A DNA stretch of 64,000 nt from Acidimicrobiales bacterium (GCA_029245675.1 JAQWOV010000003.1:1-64000); one strand, 5' to 3'. Shown: positions 8,847-18,984, counted from the first letter of the stretch. Numbers and translations are program-made. Notes: generated from the sequence alone by a model not told the origin.

Positions 8847-9753
8847 CCTTTTTCCCTTCTTCAATATTCTTTTCAACCAACCAAGCTAAAAGGCCTCGAG
8901 CTGCGTGCATCCGGTTCTCTGCTTGAATCCATACTCGACTTGTTGAACCATCAACTACTTCATCTGTTACTTCCTCACCTCGATGAGCTGGAAGACAATG
9001 AAGAAATACGGTTTTTTCTCCAGCATGATTCATCAATTTTTCATTAACTTGAAATCCTTCAAATGCTTTATAGCGTTGAGTTTTTTCTTGTTCTTGACCC
9101 ATAGAAGTCCAGACATCGGTATAAACCACGTCAACGTCTTTAACGGCTTCTTCTGGAGAGGTGTATTCCTCGAAACTTACTCCAGCGAATTCCAGCCGCT
9201 CCCGGTCTTGGTCAGCAAGTTTGTATTCAGGTGGCCCTGAAAACCTAACTTCCATTCCTAGAAATCCGCTGGCGATCGCTAACGACCTGAAGACATTATT
9301 TCCATCTCCTATATAGGTGATGGAACGTCCTTCTAAATCTCCGAATTCTTGTTGCATTGTCAATACGTCTGCTAGTGCTTGTAAAGGATGAGCTTCGTCT
9401 GACAATAAGTTAACTATTGGAACCCTATTTTCTCTTGCCATCCGTTCAACGGTTGAATGTTTGAAGACTCTTGCGCCAATCATGGAGTGGAAGCAAGAGA
9501 GTGTTTTAGTGACGTCCTCTACAGACTCGCGTTCATCTAAACCCACTTCTTCAGGTCTTATATAAATTGGGTGCCCTCCTAGTTGGAATACCGCCATTTC
9601 CATTGAGTTGCGTGTCCGTGCCGAGGGTTTTTCAAAAATTAGAGCCATGCCTTTCCCATCAAGATTTTTTGGGAATTCCTTCATGCTCGCGAATTTTAAA
9701 ACCTCGGCAACTTCAGCGGCATCCAAGTCATCTACTTCAAGAAAGTGTCTCAT
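8839..9753 (-). CDS. argF: ornithine carbamoyltransferase
   Basis: Makes citrulline from ornithine and carbamoyl phosphate. The carbamoyl-phosphate loop [11 protein letters not shown] is present, the Ser-Ala-Arg-Thr-Arg variant common in this phylum, and the ornithine motif [10 protein letters not shown] lies near the C-terminus. At 304 aa it is of normal length. The carbamoyl phosphate it uses could come from carAB in the pyr operon of this same window. It follows argD with a 3-nt gap and overlaps argR. Confidence 0.98.
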   Translation of the reverse strand: MRHFLEVDDLDAAEVAEVLKFASMKEFPKNLDGKGMALIFEKPSARTRNSMEMAVFQLGGHPIYIRPEEVGLDERESVEDVTKTLSCFHSMIGARVFKHSTVERMARENRVPIVNLLSDEAHPLQALADVLTMQQEFGDLEGRSITYIGDGNNVFRSLAIASGFLGMEVRFSGPPEYKLADQDRERLEFAGVSFEEYTSPEEAVKDVDVVYTDVWTSMGQEQEKTQRYKAFEGFQVNEKLMNHAGEKTVFLHCLPAHRGEEVTDEVVDGSTSRVWIQAENRMHAARGLLAWLVEKNIEEGKKDE

Positions 9754-9756
9754 TTT

Positions 9757-10953
9757 TTATTCTTCTCCCTTAGAACTATTCAAAACCTCTTCTAGAAGGG
9801 CTACGCCTTTATTCAACTCTTCTGTGCTGATTGTTAAAGGTGGAGCTAGCCGCAAAGACGTTGAAGTAACGCCGTTCACTACTAACCCGGCATTTAGACA
9901 TTCCAGCGCTACTTCAGGAGCCGTCCGTTCGCCCAAAATTTTCGTATCAAGTTCTGCCGCTAAAAGAAGCCCAGAACCTCGAACGCTTTCTATTCCTTTA
10001 ATTTTTTTGAGCATATTGACGAGTTCTTGTCCTCTCTCAGCCGCGAGTAACGGAGCATCTATCTCCTTCATGGTTCTTAAGACTTCTCGTGCTGCCGAAG
10101 CAGCTAATGGTTGACCGCCAAAGGTTGATCCGTGATCTCCTGGTCCGAAAGCGGCGGCCACTTCCTCAATAGCCCAAACTGCCCCAATAGGCACTCCGTT
10201 ACCTAGCGCCTTAGCTGAAGTGACAATGTCTGGAGATATACCAGCGTGTTGAAAACCAAACCATTTTCCAGTCCGACCTAGTCCCGCTTGGATCTCATCC
10301 ATGATCAGCAAAATGTCATAATCATCACAAATTTTTCTAATACCTTTTAAAAATTGTGGATCTGCAGGATTCACCCCTCCTTCTCCTTGAATCGGTTCAA
10401 GAAGTATGGCACCCACTGAGGAGTCAACTAAAGAAGCGAAATGATCAAGATCGTTCCAAGTGGCATGTCTGAACCCTTCTGGCAAGGGTTGGAATGGCTC
10501 ATGTTTTTCTGGTTGTCCAGTGGCCGCCAATGTAGCCAAAGTGCGACCATGAAATGATTGAAGAGCTGAAAGAATAACGTGTCGTCCTTGGCCTTGATAT
10601 TTTCGAGCCAACTTTATGGCAGCCTCATTAGCTTCTGCTCCAGAATTCTGGAAAATAACTCTTCCGGGAACCTCTATATCTGTTTCTTTTCTTATGAGTT
10701 CATCGAGTGTTTGAGCAACTTCAAGATGTGGATCTGTATCAAACAAATTTGATACATGAAGAAGGGTCTTTGCTTGAGTCGTTAGGGCCTCTGCAATTCT
10801 TGGATGGCTGTGGCCAAGACTGGTAACTGCTAATCCACACAAGAAATCCAAGTATTCTTTTCCATTTTCATCAAAAAGAACTGTGCCTTGGCCACTAACG
10901 AACTTGACAGGCGGCGGTCCATAATTGTTCATAAGTAAGCGATCAGAAGTCAT
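9757..10953 (-). CDS. argD: acetylornithine aminotransferase
   Basis: PLP-dependent transamination of N-acetylglutamate semialdehyde to N-acetylornithine. The class III aminotransferase pattern is clear: the MDEIQAGLGRTG segment followed by SAKALGNGVPIGAV with the PLP-binding lysine. The N-terminal NNYGPPPVKF block is typical for ArgD. At 398 aa it is complete. Its start overlaps the argB stop by 4 nt. Confidence 0.97.
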   Translation of the reverse strand: MTSDRLLMNNYGPPPVKFVSGQGTVLFDENGKEYLDFLCGLAVTSLGHSHPRIAEALTTQAKTLLHVSNLFDTDPHLEVAQTLDELIRKETDIEVPGRVIFQNSGAEANEAAIKLARKYQGQGRHVILSALQSFHGRTLATLAATGQPEKHEPFQPLPEGFRHATWNDLDHFASLVDSSVGAILLEPIQGEGGVNPADPQFLKGIRKICDDYDILLIMDEIQAGLGRTGKWFGFQHAGISPDIVTSAKALGNGVPIGAVWAIEEVAAAFGPGDHGSTFGGQPLAASAAREVLRTMKEIDAPLLAAERGQELVNMLKKIKGIESVRGSGLLLAAELDTKILGERTAPEVALECLNAGLVVNGVTSTSLRLAPPLTISTEELNKGVALLEEVLNSSKGEE

Positions 10954-11834
10954 TTTTTCTCCTGATCTGGAAGAACCATTGTCCCTATACCTGAGTCGGT
11001 AAAAAGTTCAAGCAGAATTACATGCGATATACGGCCATCAACCATATGTGCAGAGCCCACTCCGGCTTGTACTGCTTCAAGACATGCTTGAGCTTTTGGA
11101 ATCATTCCTCCGCTTATCGTTCCATTGTCAATTAGGTTCTGTAAATCAGAAGACGTAATTTCAGAAATATGACTTTCAGGATCTTCCATGTCGGCACGTA
11201 GGCCTTCAATATCTGTCAAATAAAGAATTCGTTTAGCTTCTAACGCCGCCGCTAAGGATGAAGCTACTGTGTCAGCATTTATGTTGTAGGCCTGCCCTTC
11301 ACCATCAGCGCCAATGCTTGAAACAACAGGTATGTGCCCTTCTTTCAACAAACCGTTAATGATTGTGGGATTGACCGCTTGTATCTCACCGACAAAGCCC
11401 AAGTCTTCATGACGGGAAGTAGCAGTGATTAGCCCAGCATCTTCTCCCGAGATTCCAACTGCTAAAGGACCATGGATATTGATACTAGACACTATGTCTC
11501 GATTAACTTTTCCGACTAAGACCATTCGAGCGACATCAAGGGTGTCGCTATCAGTCACTCGAAGTCCATCAACGAACTGAGAGTCCATGCCTAGCCGGTC
11601 GAGCATACTTCCGATTTGAGGGGCGCCGCCATGAACAACTACTGGTTTAATTCCTACTGATTGCATTAGAACTATGTCTTGAGCAAATTGAGAAGCTAGT
11701 TCATCATCGACCATTGCATTGCCGCCAATTTTAACAACTACAGTTTCACCGGAGAAATGTTGGATGTAGGGCAAAGTCTCCACTAGTACTGCTGCTCTCC
11801 GCTCAGGAGAGAAATTTTCTTCTGAAGTATTCAT
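10950..11834 (-). CDS. argB: acetylglutamate kinase
   Basis: Phosphorylates N-acetylglutamate, usually the arginine-inhibited step. The amino-acid-kinase fold is shown by VVVKIGGNAM near residue 35, VHGGAPQIGSML, and the nucleotide-binding C-terminal region with NINADTVASSLAAAL and GGMIPKAQACLEAV. The 294-aa length includes an N-terminal helix region of the type associated with arginine-sensitive hexameric enzymes, so feedback inhibition is plausible but inferred. It lies 9 nt after argJ. Confidence 0.97.
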   Translation of the reverse strand: MNTSEENFSPERRAAVLVETLPYIQHFSGETVVVKIGGNAMVDDELASQFAQDIVLMQSVGIKPVVVHGGAPQIGSMLDRLGMDSQFVDGLRVTDSDTLDVARMVLVGKVNRDIVSSINIHGPLAVGISGEDAGLITATSRHEDLGFVGEIQAVNPTIINGLLKEGHIPVVSSIGADGEGQAYNINADTVASSLAAALEAKRILYLTDIEGLRADMEDPESHISEITSSDLQNLIDNGTISGGMIPKAQACLEAVQAGVGSAHMVDGRISHVILLELFTDSGIGTMVLPDQEKK

Positions 11835-11843
11835 AGCTTTCCT

Positions 11844-13007
11844 TTAAGAAGTTCTCATATTTTCATCGATATATGCAGGGCTAAGATCAGTTGTCACAAT
11901 TTGAGCAGTTCCAGAACCTTGACCTAGGTCTACATCGAGTTTGATTCGCCTGCCTGCCATATGCTCTTTGAGTAATTTTTCTTCAACAGATTGTGCTTCG
12001 CCATGGGCATAAACAACTTGCCCTCCATAAGAAATGGTTATTGTTTCGGGATCAAAGGTGATATCTGCCGCACCCATTTCTGCCGCTATACGCCCCCAGT
12101 AAGGATCCTCTCCATACCATGAGCACTTCACTAGTTGACAATTTGCGGTATCTCTAGCGCCCTTAAGTGCTTCAGTATCAGTGGCGGCTCCAGTTACAGC
12201 GAGAAACACTGTCTTGGTTGAACCTTCAGCATCATCAGCCATTTGAATAGCCAACGAAGCACACGCCTCTTTGAGAGCTTCTGCTAGTTCTTCTTTATTT
12301 GTCGGCCCAGATTCGCCAGATGCTAATAATAGAACTGTGTCATTGGTAGATTCTGCTCCGTCTACGGTCAAACAATTAAAGGAACCCGCTACTGCTTCTT
12401 GGAGCATTTTTGTTGCTGTCGGTGAATCGATTTGAGCATCAGTAGTTAAAACTGCCAACATGGTTGCCATATTTGGCTCAAGCATGGCCGCACCTTTAGC
12501 AATGCCTCCGACAGTGAAAGTTTCTTTTTTTATTTCTACAGTTTTTGGCACAGTATCAGTGGTCATGATTGCCTTCGCTGCATTCAACCCTCCTGTTGAA
12601 TCAAGAGACTCCACAAGTTCTGGTATGCCCTTTTTTATCTTCTCAATTGGCAGTGGGTAACCAATCCAGCCAGTGGAACAAACCAGGACTTCTTCGGTCT
12701 TGCAACCTAAATGTTCTGCGGCAGATTTCGCCATAGCTCGGGCATCATTTTTTCCCTTTTCCCCGGTTGCAGCATTCGCATTTCCGCTATTAAGTACCAC
12801 TGCAGCAGCTTGACCGCCAGTCATAGATAGATATTCTTTGCATATTTGTACCGGTGCGGCGGTCATCTTATTTGAGGTAAAAACCCCTGCTGCTGTTATT
12901 GGGACTCCGTCGGCGTGGGAAACTAAAGCCAGATCTGAATCTCCCGAGGGCTTTATTCCACAAGTAACGCCACTTGCGGAAAATCCTGAAACTGAGGTCA
13001 CAGTCAT
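11844..13007 (-). CDS. argJ: ornithine acetyltransferase (glutamate N-acetyltransferase)
   Basis: Recycles the acetyl group from N-acetylornithine to glutamate (the cyclic pathway), and in some species also makes N-acetylglutamate from acetyl-CoA. The autoprocessing site is visible in KGAAMLEPNMATMLAV, where cleavage before the Thr of ATML generates the nucleophile and the two subunits. Length is 387 aa. No separate argA is seen in the window. It overlaps the argC stop by 4 nt. Confidence 0.97.
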   Translation of the reverse strand: MTVTSVSGFSASGVTCGIKPSGDSDLALVSHADGVPITAAGVFTSNKMTAAPVQICKEYLSMTGGQAAAVVLNSGNANAATGEKGKNDARAMAKSAAEHLGCKTEEVLVCSTGWIGYPLPIEKIKKGIPELVESLDSTGGLNAAKAIMTTDTVPKTVEIKKETFTVGGIAKGAAMLEPNMATMLAVLTTDAQIDSPTATKMLQEAVAGSFNCLTVDGAESTNDTVLLLASGESGPTNKEELAEALKEACASLAIQMADDAEGSTKTVFLAVTGAATDTEALKGARDTANCQLVKCSWYGEDPYWGRIAAEMGAADITFDPETITISYGGQVVYAHGEAQSVEEKLLKEHMAGRRIKLDVDLGQGSGTAQIVTTDLSPAYIDENMRTS

Positions 13008-14038
13008 GGCGTTACACCTGTAGTCGGTAATCCTTGAGTTTCTTCAAATCCAAATGCAAGGTTGGCGCACTGAATAGCTCCTCCTGATGCCCCCTTGCCA
13101 AGATTGTCAATTGCACTAATCACTATTAAATAGCCGGTGCGCGGATCAACACGTGCCGTGAGGTGTACAACGTTTGAACCAAATGTTGCCTTTGTCGAAG
13201 GAGACCTTTCATCAACTACCACAAAAGGTTCTTTCTCGTAGTAAGTAGCCAAGGTTTCTAATGCCGAAGTAGTGTCCATTTCTACTGTTGGTTGAGCGTA
13301 ACAAGTTGCAAGAATTCCACGAGTCATTGGAGCCAGATGTGGGGTAAAAAGAACGGAAACTTCTTCTTCGGCCTTTATTGATAAGACTTGTTCCATTTCT
13401 GGAGTGTGACGATGATCAAGGAGTCCGTAAGCAGTAAAGTTTTCATCAACTGCGCAGAAGGTTGTATTTTCTTTTGGAGCTCGCCCCGCTCCTGAGACTC
13501 CTGTGGCAGCGTCAACGATAATTCTTTTCGTTTCAATTAAGCCAGATTCTACATATGGAGCCAAGGCAAGAGTTGCAGCTGTGGGAAAGCACCCTGGAAC
13601 TGAAATGAGATTGGATTCTTGCACTTCTTCTCGGAAGAGTTCTGGGAGCCCGTAAGCGAAATCGGATAGTAAGTCTGGATTGGCGTGCGGAGCGTCGTAC
13701 CAAAGTGGATACAAAGACTGATCTTTAAGGCGATAGTCTGCTCCGAGATCTATTAAATACTCGACGTCATCTCTCAGTTGAGGAACTATTTCTTGAGATG
13801 CTCCGTGCGGGAGACAAAGAAACACGAGATCACAGTTCTGAAAGATTTGGGTATTGGTTGGCGCAAAAACTAGGTCTCTATATTCAGCTGATAACCCCGG
13901 ATAAAGGTCTGATACTCGTGCTCCGGACATTGAATCCGCTGCTGCAACTTCAACCTGTAATTCGGGATGAGAGGCACATATTCTAAGTATTTCTGCACCG
14001 GTGAACCCGGAAGCTCCGATGATTCCAACTTTTTTCAT
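13004..14038 (-). CDS. argC: N-acetyl-gamma-glutamyl-phosphate reductase
   Basis: NADPH-dependent reduction of N-acetylglutamyl phosphate, the first gene of the arg operon. The Rossmann motif GIIGASGFTGAEILR is at the N-terminus and the catalytic cysteine is in SVPGCFPTAA. An open frame reaches a TTG at 14053, but the ATG at 14038 (MKKVGIIG) fits the family start. No good Shine-Dalgarno is seen before it; the upstream AT-rich region carries the operator-like palindromes. Length is 344 aa with this start. Confidence 0.97.
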   Translation of the reverse strand: MKKVGIIGASGFTGAEILRICASHPELQVEVAAADSMSGARVSDLYPGLSAEYRDLVFAPTNTQIFQNCDLVFLCLPHGASQEIVPQLRDDVEYLIDLGADYRLKDQSLYPLWYDAPHANPDLLSDFAYGLPELFREEVQESNLISVPGCFPTAATLALAPYVESGLIETKRIIVDAATGVSGAGRAPKENTTFCAVDENFTAYGLLDHRHTPEMEQVLSIKAEEEVSVLFTPHLAPMTRGILATCYAQPTVEMDTTSALETLATYYEKEPFVVVDERSPSTKATFGSNVVHLTARVDPRTGYLIVISAIDNLGKGASGGAIQCANLAFGFEETQGLPTTGVTP

Positions 14039-14047
14039 GAAATAAAT

Positions 14048-14096
14048 ATACAATTAACTGCATATAAATACAACATATTTATGCAATTAACTGCAT
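14048..14096 (-). promoter_or_regulatory. probable ArgR operator pair upstream of argC
   Basis: The 78-nt gap between pheT and argC holds a near-perfect 16-bp repeat in two copies: ATGCAATTAACTGCAT at 14081-14096 (perfect ATGCA/TGCAT dyad) and ATACAATTAACTGCAT at 14048-14063 (one mismatch). Start-to-start distance is 33 bp, about three helical turns. Between them TGCATATAAATA (14059-14070) and TATTTATGCA (14076-14085) form a further imperfect dyad. A possible -35 (TTGTGG, 14103-14108) lies just upstream, so bound protein would cover the promoter. ArgR binding is inferred from position, dyad length and the argR gene in the operon; the half-sites differ from the E. coli consensus. Confidence 0.6.
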
Positions 14097-14116
14097 ATCT
14101 TGCCACAATCTCAGGG

Positions 14117-16471
14117 TTAAGAGCGTAAAGAAGCAGCCAACTCTTTCTCAACAGCTGATATGCAGCGTTCTCGAACTTCAGAAATTTCTTTATCTGTCAA
14201 GGTCCGATCAGTGGCCTGAAACCGCAGCGTATACGCCAGACTTCTACAATTCTCTCCCACGGGATGACCCCTAAACACATCAAATAATCGTAGATCTATC
14301 AACAACTCCCCTGCGGAAGCACGCAAAACAGAACTGACTGACGCGGCAGGAACATCCTCCGCTACCTCAAATGCTAAATCTATATCAGAACTTGGATAAC
14401 GGCTGATCGACTTATACGGCTTATCACCATGAGAAATTGTTAGCGCAGTATCCAAATCAATCTCAAGCCATCCCACTCTCTCTGATACCTCATAAGCATC
14501 AAGCACAGACGGTGCGATTTCACCAACGAAACCAATGACTTCGCCATGAACTTCGATTTGAGCCGTCCTCGTAGCATGAAGTCCCGGAGGGCTTACCGTA
14601 ATAAGTTCATAGTCCCGAAGTGCGAGTGCATCAGCAAGAGCCGACCAAACATTAACTGCTGAACCTGCATCCCCTCCAGCCAATACAACACCTAAATGTT
14701 CTCGTTCATCCGGAAGAGGTTGTTCAGATAAAGGGTGCTGATAGATATGGCCAAGTTCAAAAAGTTTTAGACCGGTCAAACGGTGAGAGGCATTGTAAGC
14801 CAAAGTCTTCAACAAGCCCGGTCTTAAGGAAGCCCTCATAACTGACTCTTCAGTCACCAAAGGATTCGTGACAGTTATGCCGTCAACTTTCAATCCCGCC
14901 GCCTCCAAATCACCTGGAGCCAAGAAAGGCACCGGCATAACTTCATCTATCCCTAAGCCAACCAAAGTATTCTTCACTATTCTGCGATCCGTTTGTCGCT
15001 CTGTTAAGCCACCAGTAAGCGCGGACATTGGGACTGTTCTAGGGATGTTTGAATAACCATATAGTCGAGCTATTTCTTCAATAACATCAATCTCTTCACT
15101 GCTGTCAAAACGAAATGATGGGATTTCCACATCAAGATTTTCACCAGATTTGGAAGTTTTAAATTCTAAGGATTCAAGAAGTTTTGATATCTCCTTGCGA
15201 GAAAGATTGACCCCCAACATCTTATTGACTCTCTCAATTCGGACTCGCACAGGTGGACGATGTGGTAAATCTCCCCGTGAATCTAAAGTTCCTGGAGTGA
15301 GAGTGGCGCCCGATGAGGATAATATTTCCGCAAATCTTTGCATTGCTAAATCAGCGATTTCCGGATCAGCTCCCCTCTCAAACCGAGAGGAAGCTTCACT
15401 TCGAAGTCCCAGTCTTCGGGCAGTCGCGGAAATAGAAATTGGATCCCACCACGCCATTTCTAATGCAATAGTCTTTGTGTCTTGATCTATCTCTGTAGAA
15501 GCGCCACCCATCACACCGGCAATACCGATGGCTACATCATCAGCATCAGCTACTACACCATCAGATGAGGCTAAGGATCGTTCAATACCATCAAGAGTGG
15601 TTATTTTTTCTCCCTCTTGAGCTTTTCTGACTTTAAATCCAGAACCATGGACACGATCCAAGTCATAAGTGTGACTCGGTTGACCTAATTCAAGCATTAC
15701 GTAGTTTGAAGCATCCACAACATTATTTATTGGCCTCATACCAAGAGCTACAAGACGATTTGAAACCCACGAAGGAGAAGGACCTACTTCAATATCGTCA
15801 AGTATTCTGGCAACAAACCGTCCGCAAAGTTCTGGGTCTAGTATCTCAACGCTTAAACGTTCATTTACCGACTCGCCGCTCTCTTGTTCTTTCGGAGTTG
15901 GTAAAGAAAACTTTTTACCTTGAAGCGCTGCAAGATCTCTTGCCACCCCCGCAATTGACATAGCATCCGGACGATTAGGGTTAACTTCTAAATCAAATAG
16001 CACGTCCTCTTGGATTCCTAAAGCCTCCTTCAGTGGAGTCCCAACCTCAAAGGACGAATCAAGCAGCATTATTCCTTCTGAATCTACGCCTAGTCCTATC
16101 TCGGAAGCAGCGCAAAGCATCCCATTTGACCACTGGCCTCGCATTTTTCTTTTTGCGATTTCCATGCCGTTATTCATGATGGTGCCAAGCGTCGCCAGAG
16201 GAACGAGGTCGCCGACTTTCATATTGAAAGCGCCACAACAAATCTGCAGGGGCTCACCATCTCCACTGTCTACATCTACTAGTTGTATACGGTCTGCATC
16301 AGGATGAGCTCGAAGGTCAAGCACTTTGGCCACCACTACTCCATCTAAATCTCCACCAATATGAGTCATATCTTCAACTGTTAATCCAAGTCCACTAAGT
16401 TGATCAGCGATTTCTTCCGAGGTTCCTTCCAACGGTGCAAACTCCCGAAGCCAAGTAAGTAAGACTTTCAT
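14117..16471 (-). CDS. pheT: phenylalanyl-tRNA synthetase beta subunit
   Basis: Large subunit of the (alpha-beta)2 PheRS. Domains in order: the N-terminal MKVLLTWLREFAPL start, an EMAP-type tRNA-binding domain with HPDADRIQLVDVDSGDG near 57-73, the B3/B4 editing region (VNPNRPDAMSIAGVARDLAA and onward), B5, and a C-terminal ferredoxin-fold anticodon-binding domain (SRYPSSDIDLAFEV onward). 784 aa is normal. Its ATG overlaps the pheS stop by one base (TGATG). Confidence 0.98.
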   Translation of the reverse strand: MKVLLTWLREFAPLEGTSEEIADQLSGLGLTVEDMTHIGGDLDGVVVAKVLDLRAHPDADRIQLVDVDSGDGEPLQICCGAFNMKVGDLVPLATLGTIMNNGMEIAKRKMRGQWSNGMLCAASEIGLGVDSEGIMLLDSSFEVGTPLKEALGIQEDVLFDLEVNPNRPDAMSIAGVARDLAALQGKKFSLPTPKEQESGESVNERLSVEILDPELCGRFVARILDDIEVGPSPSWVSNRLVALGMRPINNVVDASNYVMLELGQPSHTYDLDRVHGSGFKVRKAQEGEKITTLDGIERSLASSDGVVADADDVAIGIAGVMGGASTEIDQDTKTIALEMAWWDPISISATARRLGLRSEASSRFERGADPEIADLAMQRFAEILSSSGATLTPGTLDSRGDLPHRPPVRVRIERVNKMLGVNLSRKEISKLLESLEFKTSKSGENLDVEIPSFRFDSSEEIDVIEEIARLYGYSNIPRTVPMSALTGGLTERQTDRRIVKNTLVGLGIDEVMPVPFLAPGDLEAAGLKVDGITVTNPLVTEESVMRASLRPGLLKTLAYNASHRLTGLKLFELGHIYQHPLSEQPLPDEREHLGVVLAGGDAGSAVNVWSALADALALRDYELITVSPPGLHATRTAQIEVHGEVIGFVGEIAPSVLDAYEVSERVGWLEIDLDTALTISHGDKPYKSISRYPSSDIDLAFEVAEDVPAASVSSVLRASAGELLIDLRLFDVFRGHPVGENCRSLAYTLRFQATDRTLTDKEISEVRERCISAVEKELAASLRS

Positions 16472-17472
16472 CAGAATTGACTCAAAAATCTGTGGTCATT
16501 TCGGAACAATTCCCGTAGGTCATCTATACCGTGACGCATTAATGCAAGACGGTCTAGACCAAATCCAAAAGCAAATCCTGACCATTCCTCAGGATCAAGA
16601 CCCCCCGCTTTCAAAACGTTTGGATGAACCATCCCGCAGCCTGCTAATTCAAGCCATGTTCCATCTGGGCGCCGTATATCAAACTCAGCAGAAGGCTCAG
16701 TGAATGGGAAATAAGAGGGTCGAAGACGTGTCACAAAATCTTTACCGAAATAAGCCGAAGTGAAAGCATCTAGTGTTCCAGCCAAATCCGCAAACGTTAT
16801 CCCCCGGTCAACGACCAAAGCCTCGATCTGATGAAAAACTGGCATGTGTGTAGCGTCAGCAGTATCAGATCTAAATACCCGCCCAGGCATGATGGAATAA
16901 ATTGGCGGTTCCTGGCTTTCCATCACCCTCATCTGCACTGGAGAAGTATGAGTCCTCAATAAAGTGCTTTGCGGCTCTCCATAATCAACATAGAGAGTGT
17001 CATACATGTCCCGTGCTGGGTGGCTCAATGGGAAATTTAATGCTCCAAAGTTATGCCATTCGTCCTCTATTTCTGGACCTTCTGCGACCGTGTAGCCCAT
17101 ACCTACAAAGAGGTCTTCAAGTCTCTCCCAGGTTTGAGTAATGACATGACGATGACCTAAACGATGACCCAAATCTAGCTCTGTTAGATCAAGCCGTTCA
17201 TTTTCCAGCTGAAGAGAATTTTCTTCCTCAGCGAGAATAAGTTTTCGATCCAAAATTTCCTTCTGGATTTGATCACGGATTTCATTTATCCGTTTACCTT
17301 CAACTTTTCTTTCCTCTGGATTAAGTTCACCAAGATTTTTTTTAGCTGAAGTTGTAGCAGAATTCTTCCCGAGCAATTCCGTATCAAGCGTTTTCAGGCT
17401 TTCTAAATCTCTCGCTGCTTCAATAGCAGTGAGAGCTTCAGACAAATGGGAATCAAGATCAATTTTGTTCAT
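16471..17472 (-). CDS. pheS: phenylalanyl-tRNA synthetase alpha subunit
   Basis: Catalytic subunit of PheRS, class II. An N-terminal coiled-coil region (residues about 1-100, rich in Glu/Lys/Leu) is followed by the class II core: motif 2 in GRVFRSDTADATHMPVFHQ, and WLELAGCGMVHPNVL with FGFGLDRLALMRHGI (motif 3) at the end. 333 aa. A 71-nt gap, with no clear terminator, separates it from the SpoU methylase gene upstream, so pheST may be read from the infC promoter or from its own. Confidence 0.98.
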   Translation of the reverse strand: MNKIDLDSHLSEALTAIEAARDLESLKTLDTELLGKNSATTSAKKNLGELNPEERKVEGKRINEIRDQIQKEILDRKLILAEEENSLQLENERLDLTELDLGHRLGHRHVITQTWERLEDLFVGMGYTVAEGPEIEDEWHNFGALNFPLSHPARDMYDTLYVDYGEPQSTLLRTHTSPVQMRVMESQEPPIYSIMPGRVFRSDTADATHMPVFHQIEALVVDRGITFADLAGTLDAFTSAYFGKDFVTRLRPSYFPFTEPSAEFDIRRPDGTWLELAGCGMVHPNVLKAGGLDPEEWSGFAFGFGLDRLALMRHGIDDLRELFRNDHRFLSQF

Positions 17473-17543
17473 AATTTAAATATTGGACTCTTATGAAAGA
17501 ATACGACACAGGACAGGGTTTGTAGTGGCTAATTAAATAACGG

Positions 17544-18320
17544 CTATCTCCGAGACAATGCATAGAGAACAATTGAACCAGCAATAGCCACATTCAACGA
17601 CTCAGCTTGACCGGAGGTTGACACACTCAATTTACCATGACAGGCATTTACAGTTGTTGGATCAAGCCCGTGTGGCTCACTACCAAGCACCACGGCAACA
17701 GGCATTTCTGTGGCTAAAGATTCTGGAGACACGCCTTCTTGTGGTGTAGTAGCCCAGCAAGAATAGCCAGATTCTGAGAGGGCATGAAGAACTACTTCGG
17801 AACTTTCCATTTGTGTACATGGAACACGAAATAAAGACCCGGCGGAAGCTCTGACTACTTTAGGGTTGTATAAATCCACACCCCCCACAGAAATCACTCC
17901 TGTTACCCCAAACGATTCTGCTGAACGAATCAACGTTCCGGCGTTTCCCGGATCAGATATTTCATCCAGCACCAAAAGAGTTCCTTTTGAACGAGTCAAA
18001 TCCTCTAGGTCTGAGTTATGGCAACCAACTACAGCAATTGCCGGTTGAGGAGATTTGGTGCTTGAGAGCCCCTTGAAAATTCTCTCGTTTACTAGAACGC
18101 AATCAATACCAGCGTTTTCAGCCAAAACGACGAGATTTTCCTGCCCAGGTGCATCTGGAACTGCAACGATTTCAACTTCTAAATTTGATTCAATTACTTC
18201 AGTTACGAGTTGAGGCCCTTCGACCACATAAGCGTTTTCTTCTTGGCGAAAAGAACGCTCTCTCGCTAATCGTCGTATTCGCTGAACGAGCGAACTTTTA
18301 TCACCGACTTGAAAAGTCAC
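17544..18320 (-). CDS. SpoU/TrmH-family RNA 2'-O-methyltransferase
   Basis: Transfers a methyl group from SAM to a ribose 2'-OH of rRNA or tRNA; the exact target cannot be read from sequence. An N-terminal RNA-binding substrate domain (residues 1-100) precedes the SPOUT knot with [30 protein letters not shown] and [14 protein letters not shown]. 258 aa. Its ATG overlaps the rplT stop by 4 nt. The placement right after rplT is the usual actinobacterial one for a TsnR/TrmH-like gene. Confidence 0.93.
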   Translation of the reverse strand: MTFQVGDKSSLVQRIRRLARERSFRQEENAYVVEGPQLVTEVIESNLEVEIVAVPDAPGQENLVVLAENAGIDCVLVNERIFKGLSSTKSPQPAIAVVGCHNSDLEDLTRSKGTLLVLDEISDPGNAGTLIRSAESFGVTGVISVGGVDLYNPKVVRASAGSLFRVPCTQMESSEVVLHALSESGYSCWATTPQEGVSPESLATEMPVAVVLGSEPHGLDPTTVNACHGKLSVSTSGQAESLNVAIAGSIVLYALSRR

Positions 18321-18907
18321 CGAGCAGAATTTATTGCGTCGATCAGTTCCGCTTTTCGCAGACCAGAGATTTTTATATCAAGATCTTTTGCTATCTCTTT
18401 AAGTTCTGCCACGGTTAAAGAAGTTAAATCCTCACTCTGTTGAGTTTCTTCCGCTGGGCTTTCTTGAGTTTCTTCCTCTGCGGTGTCTACTGAACTCTCT
18501 TCAACTGCCTTTTCATTATTTTCTGAAATTTGAGTTGCTGGGGTTTGATTGCTTACCTCGGAAGCTGAGGCCACTTCAACTAATGAAGTGAATGCTTCTG
18601 GTTCGTTTACGGCAAGATCCGCTAAAACCTTGCGGTCGACTTCAACTCCTGCACATTTCAATCCATTGATAAAACGGCTGTAGGTTGTCCCATTCTGCCT
18701 GCAAGCAGCGTTGATTCTTTGAATCCAAAGGCGTCGAAATTCTCCTTTGCGTGCACGGCGATCGCGGAATGCATAATTTCCAGAATGCATAACTTGTTCA
18801 TTTGCAGCACGAAACGACCGGCTTTTATTGCCGTAATACCCCTTCGCTTCCTTGAGTACTGCCTTATGCTTTTTCTTGCTGTGTACGGCTCTCTTAACTC
18901 GTGCCAT
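18317..18907 (-). CDS. rplT: ribosomal protein L20 with a C-terminal Rho-N/SAP-like extension
   Basis: Residues 1-115 are a full L20, needed for early 50S assembly ([44 protein letters not shown]). L20 normally ends near residue 117-120, but this frame continues to 196 aa. Residues 116-160 are an acidic Glu/Ser/Gln/Thr linker, and 161-196 ([20 protein letters not shown] then [16 protein letters not shown]) resembles the Rho N-terminal/SAP-like helix-extended-loop-helix domain that binds nucleic acid. No frameshift is needed, so the fusion appears genuine. Its stop overlaps the methylase start. Confidence 0.95.
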   Translation of the reverse strand: MARVKRAVHSKKKHKAVLKEAKGYYGNKSRSFRAANEQVMHSGNYAFRDRRARKGEFRRLWIQRINAACRQNGTTYSRFINGLKCAGVEVDRKVLADLAVNEPEAFTSLVEVASASEVSNQTPATQISENNEKAVEESSVDTAEEETQESPAEETQQSEDLTSLTVAELKEIAKDLDIKISGLRKAELIDAINSAR

Positions 18908-18984
18908 TGAAAGCTCCTTATTCTTCCCGACTTCAAATTGTGATGACTATAAAACTGTCTTTAGTTGTTTTTACTAGTAGTTGA

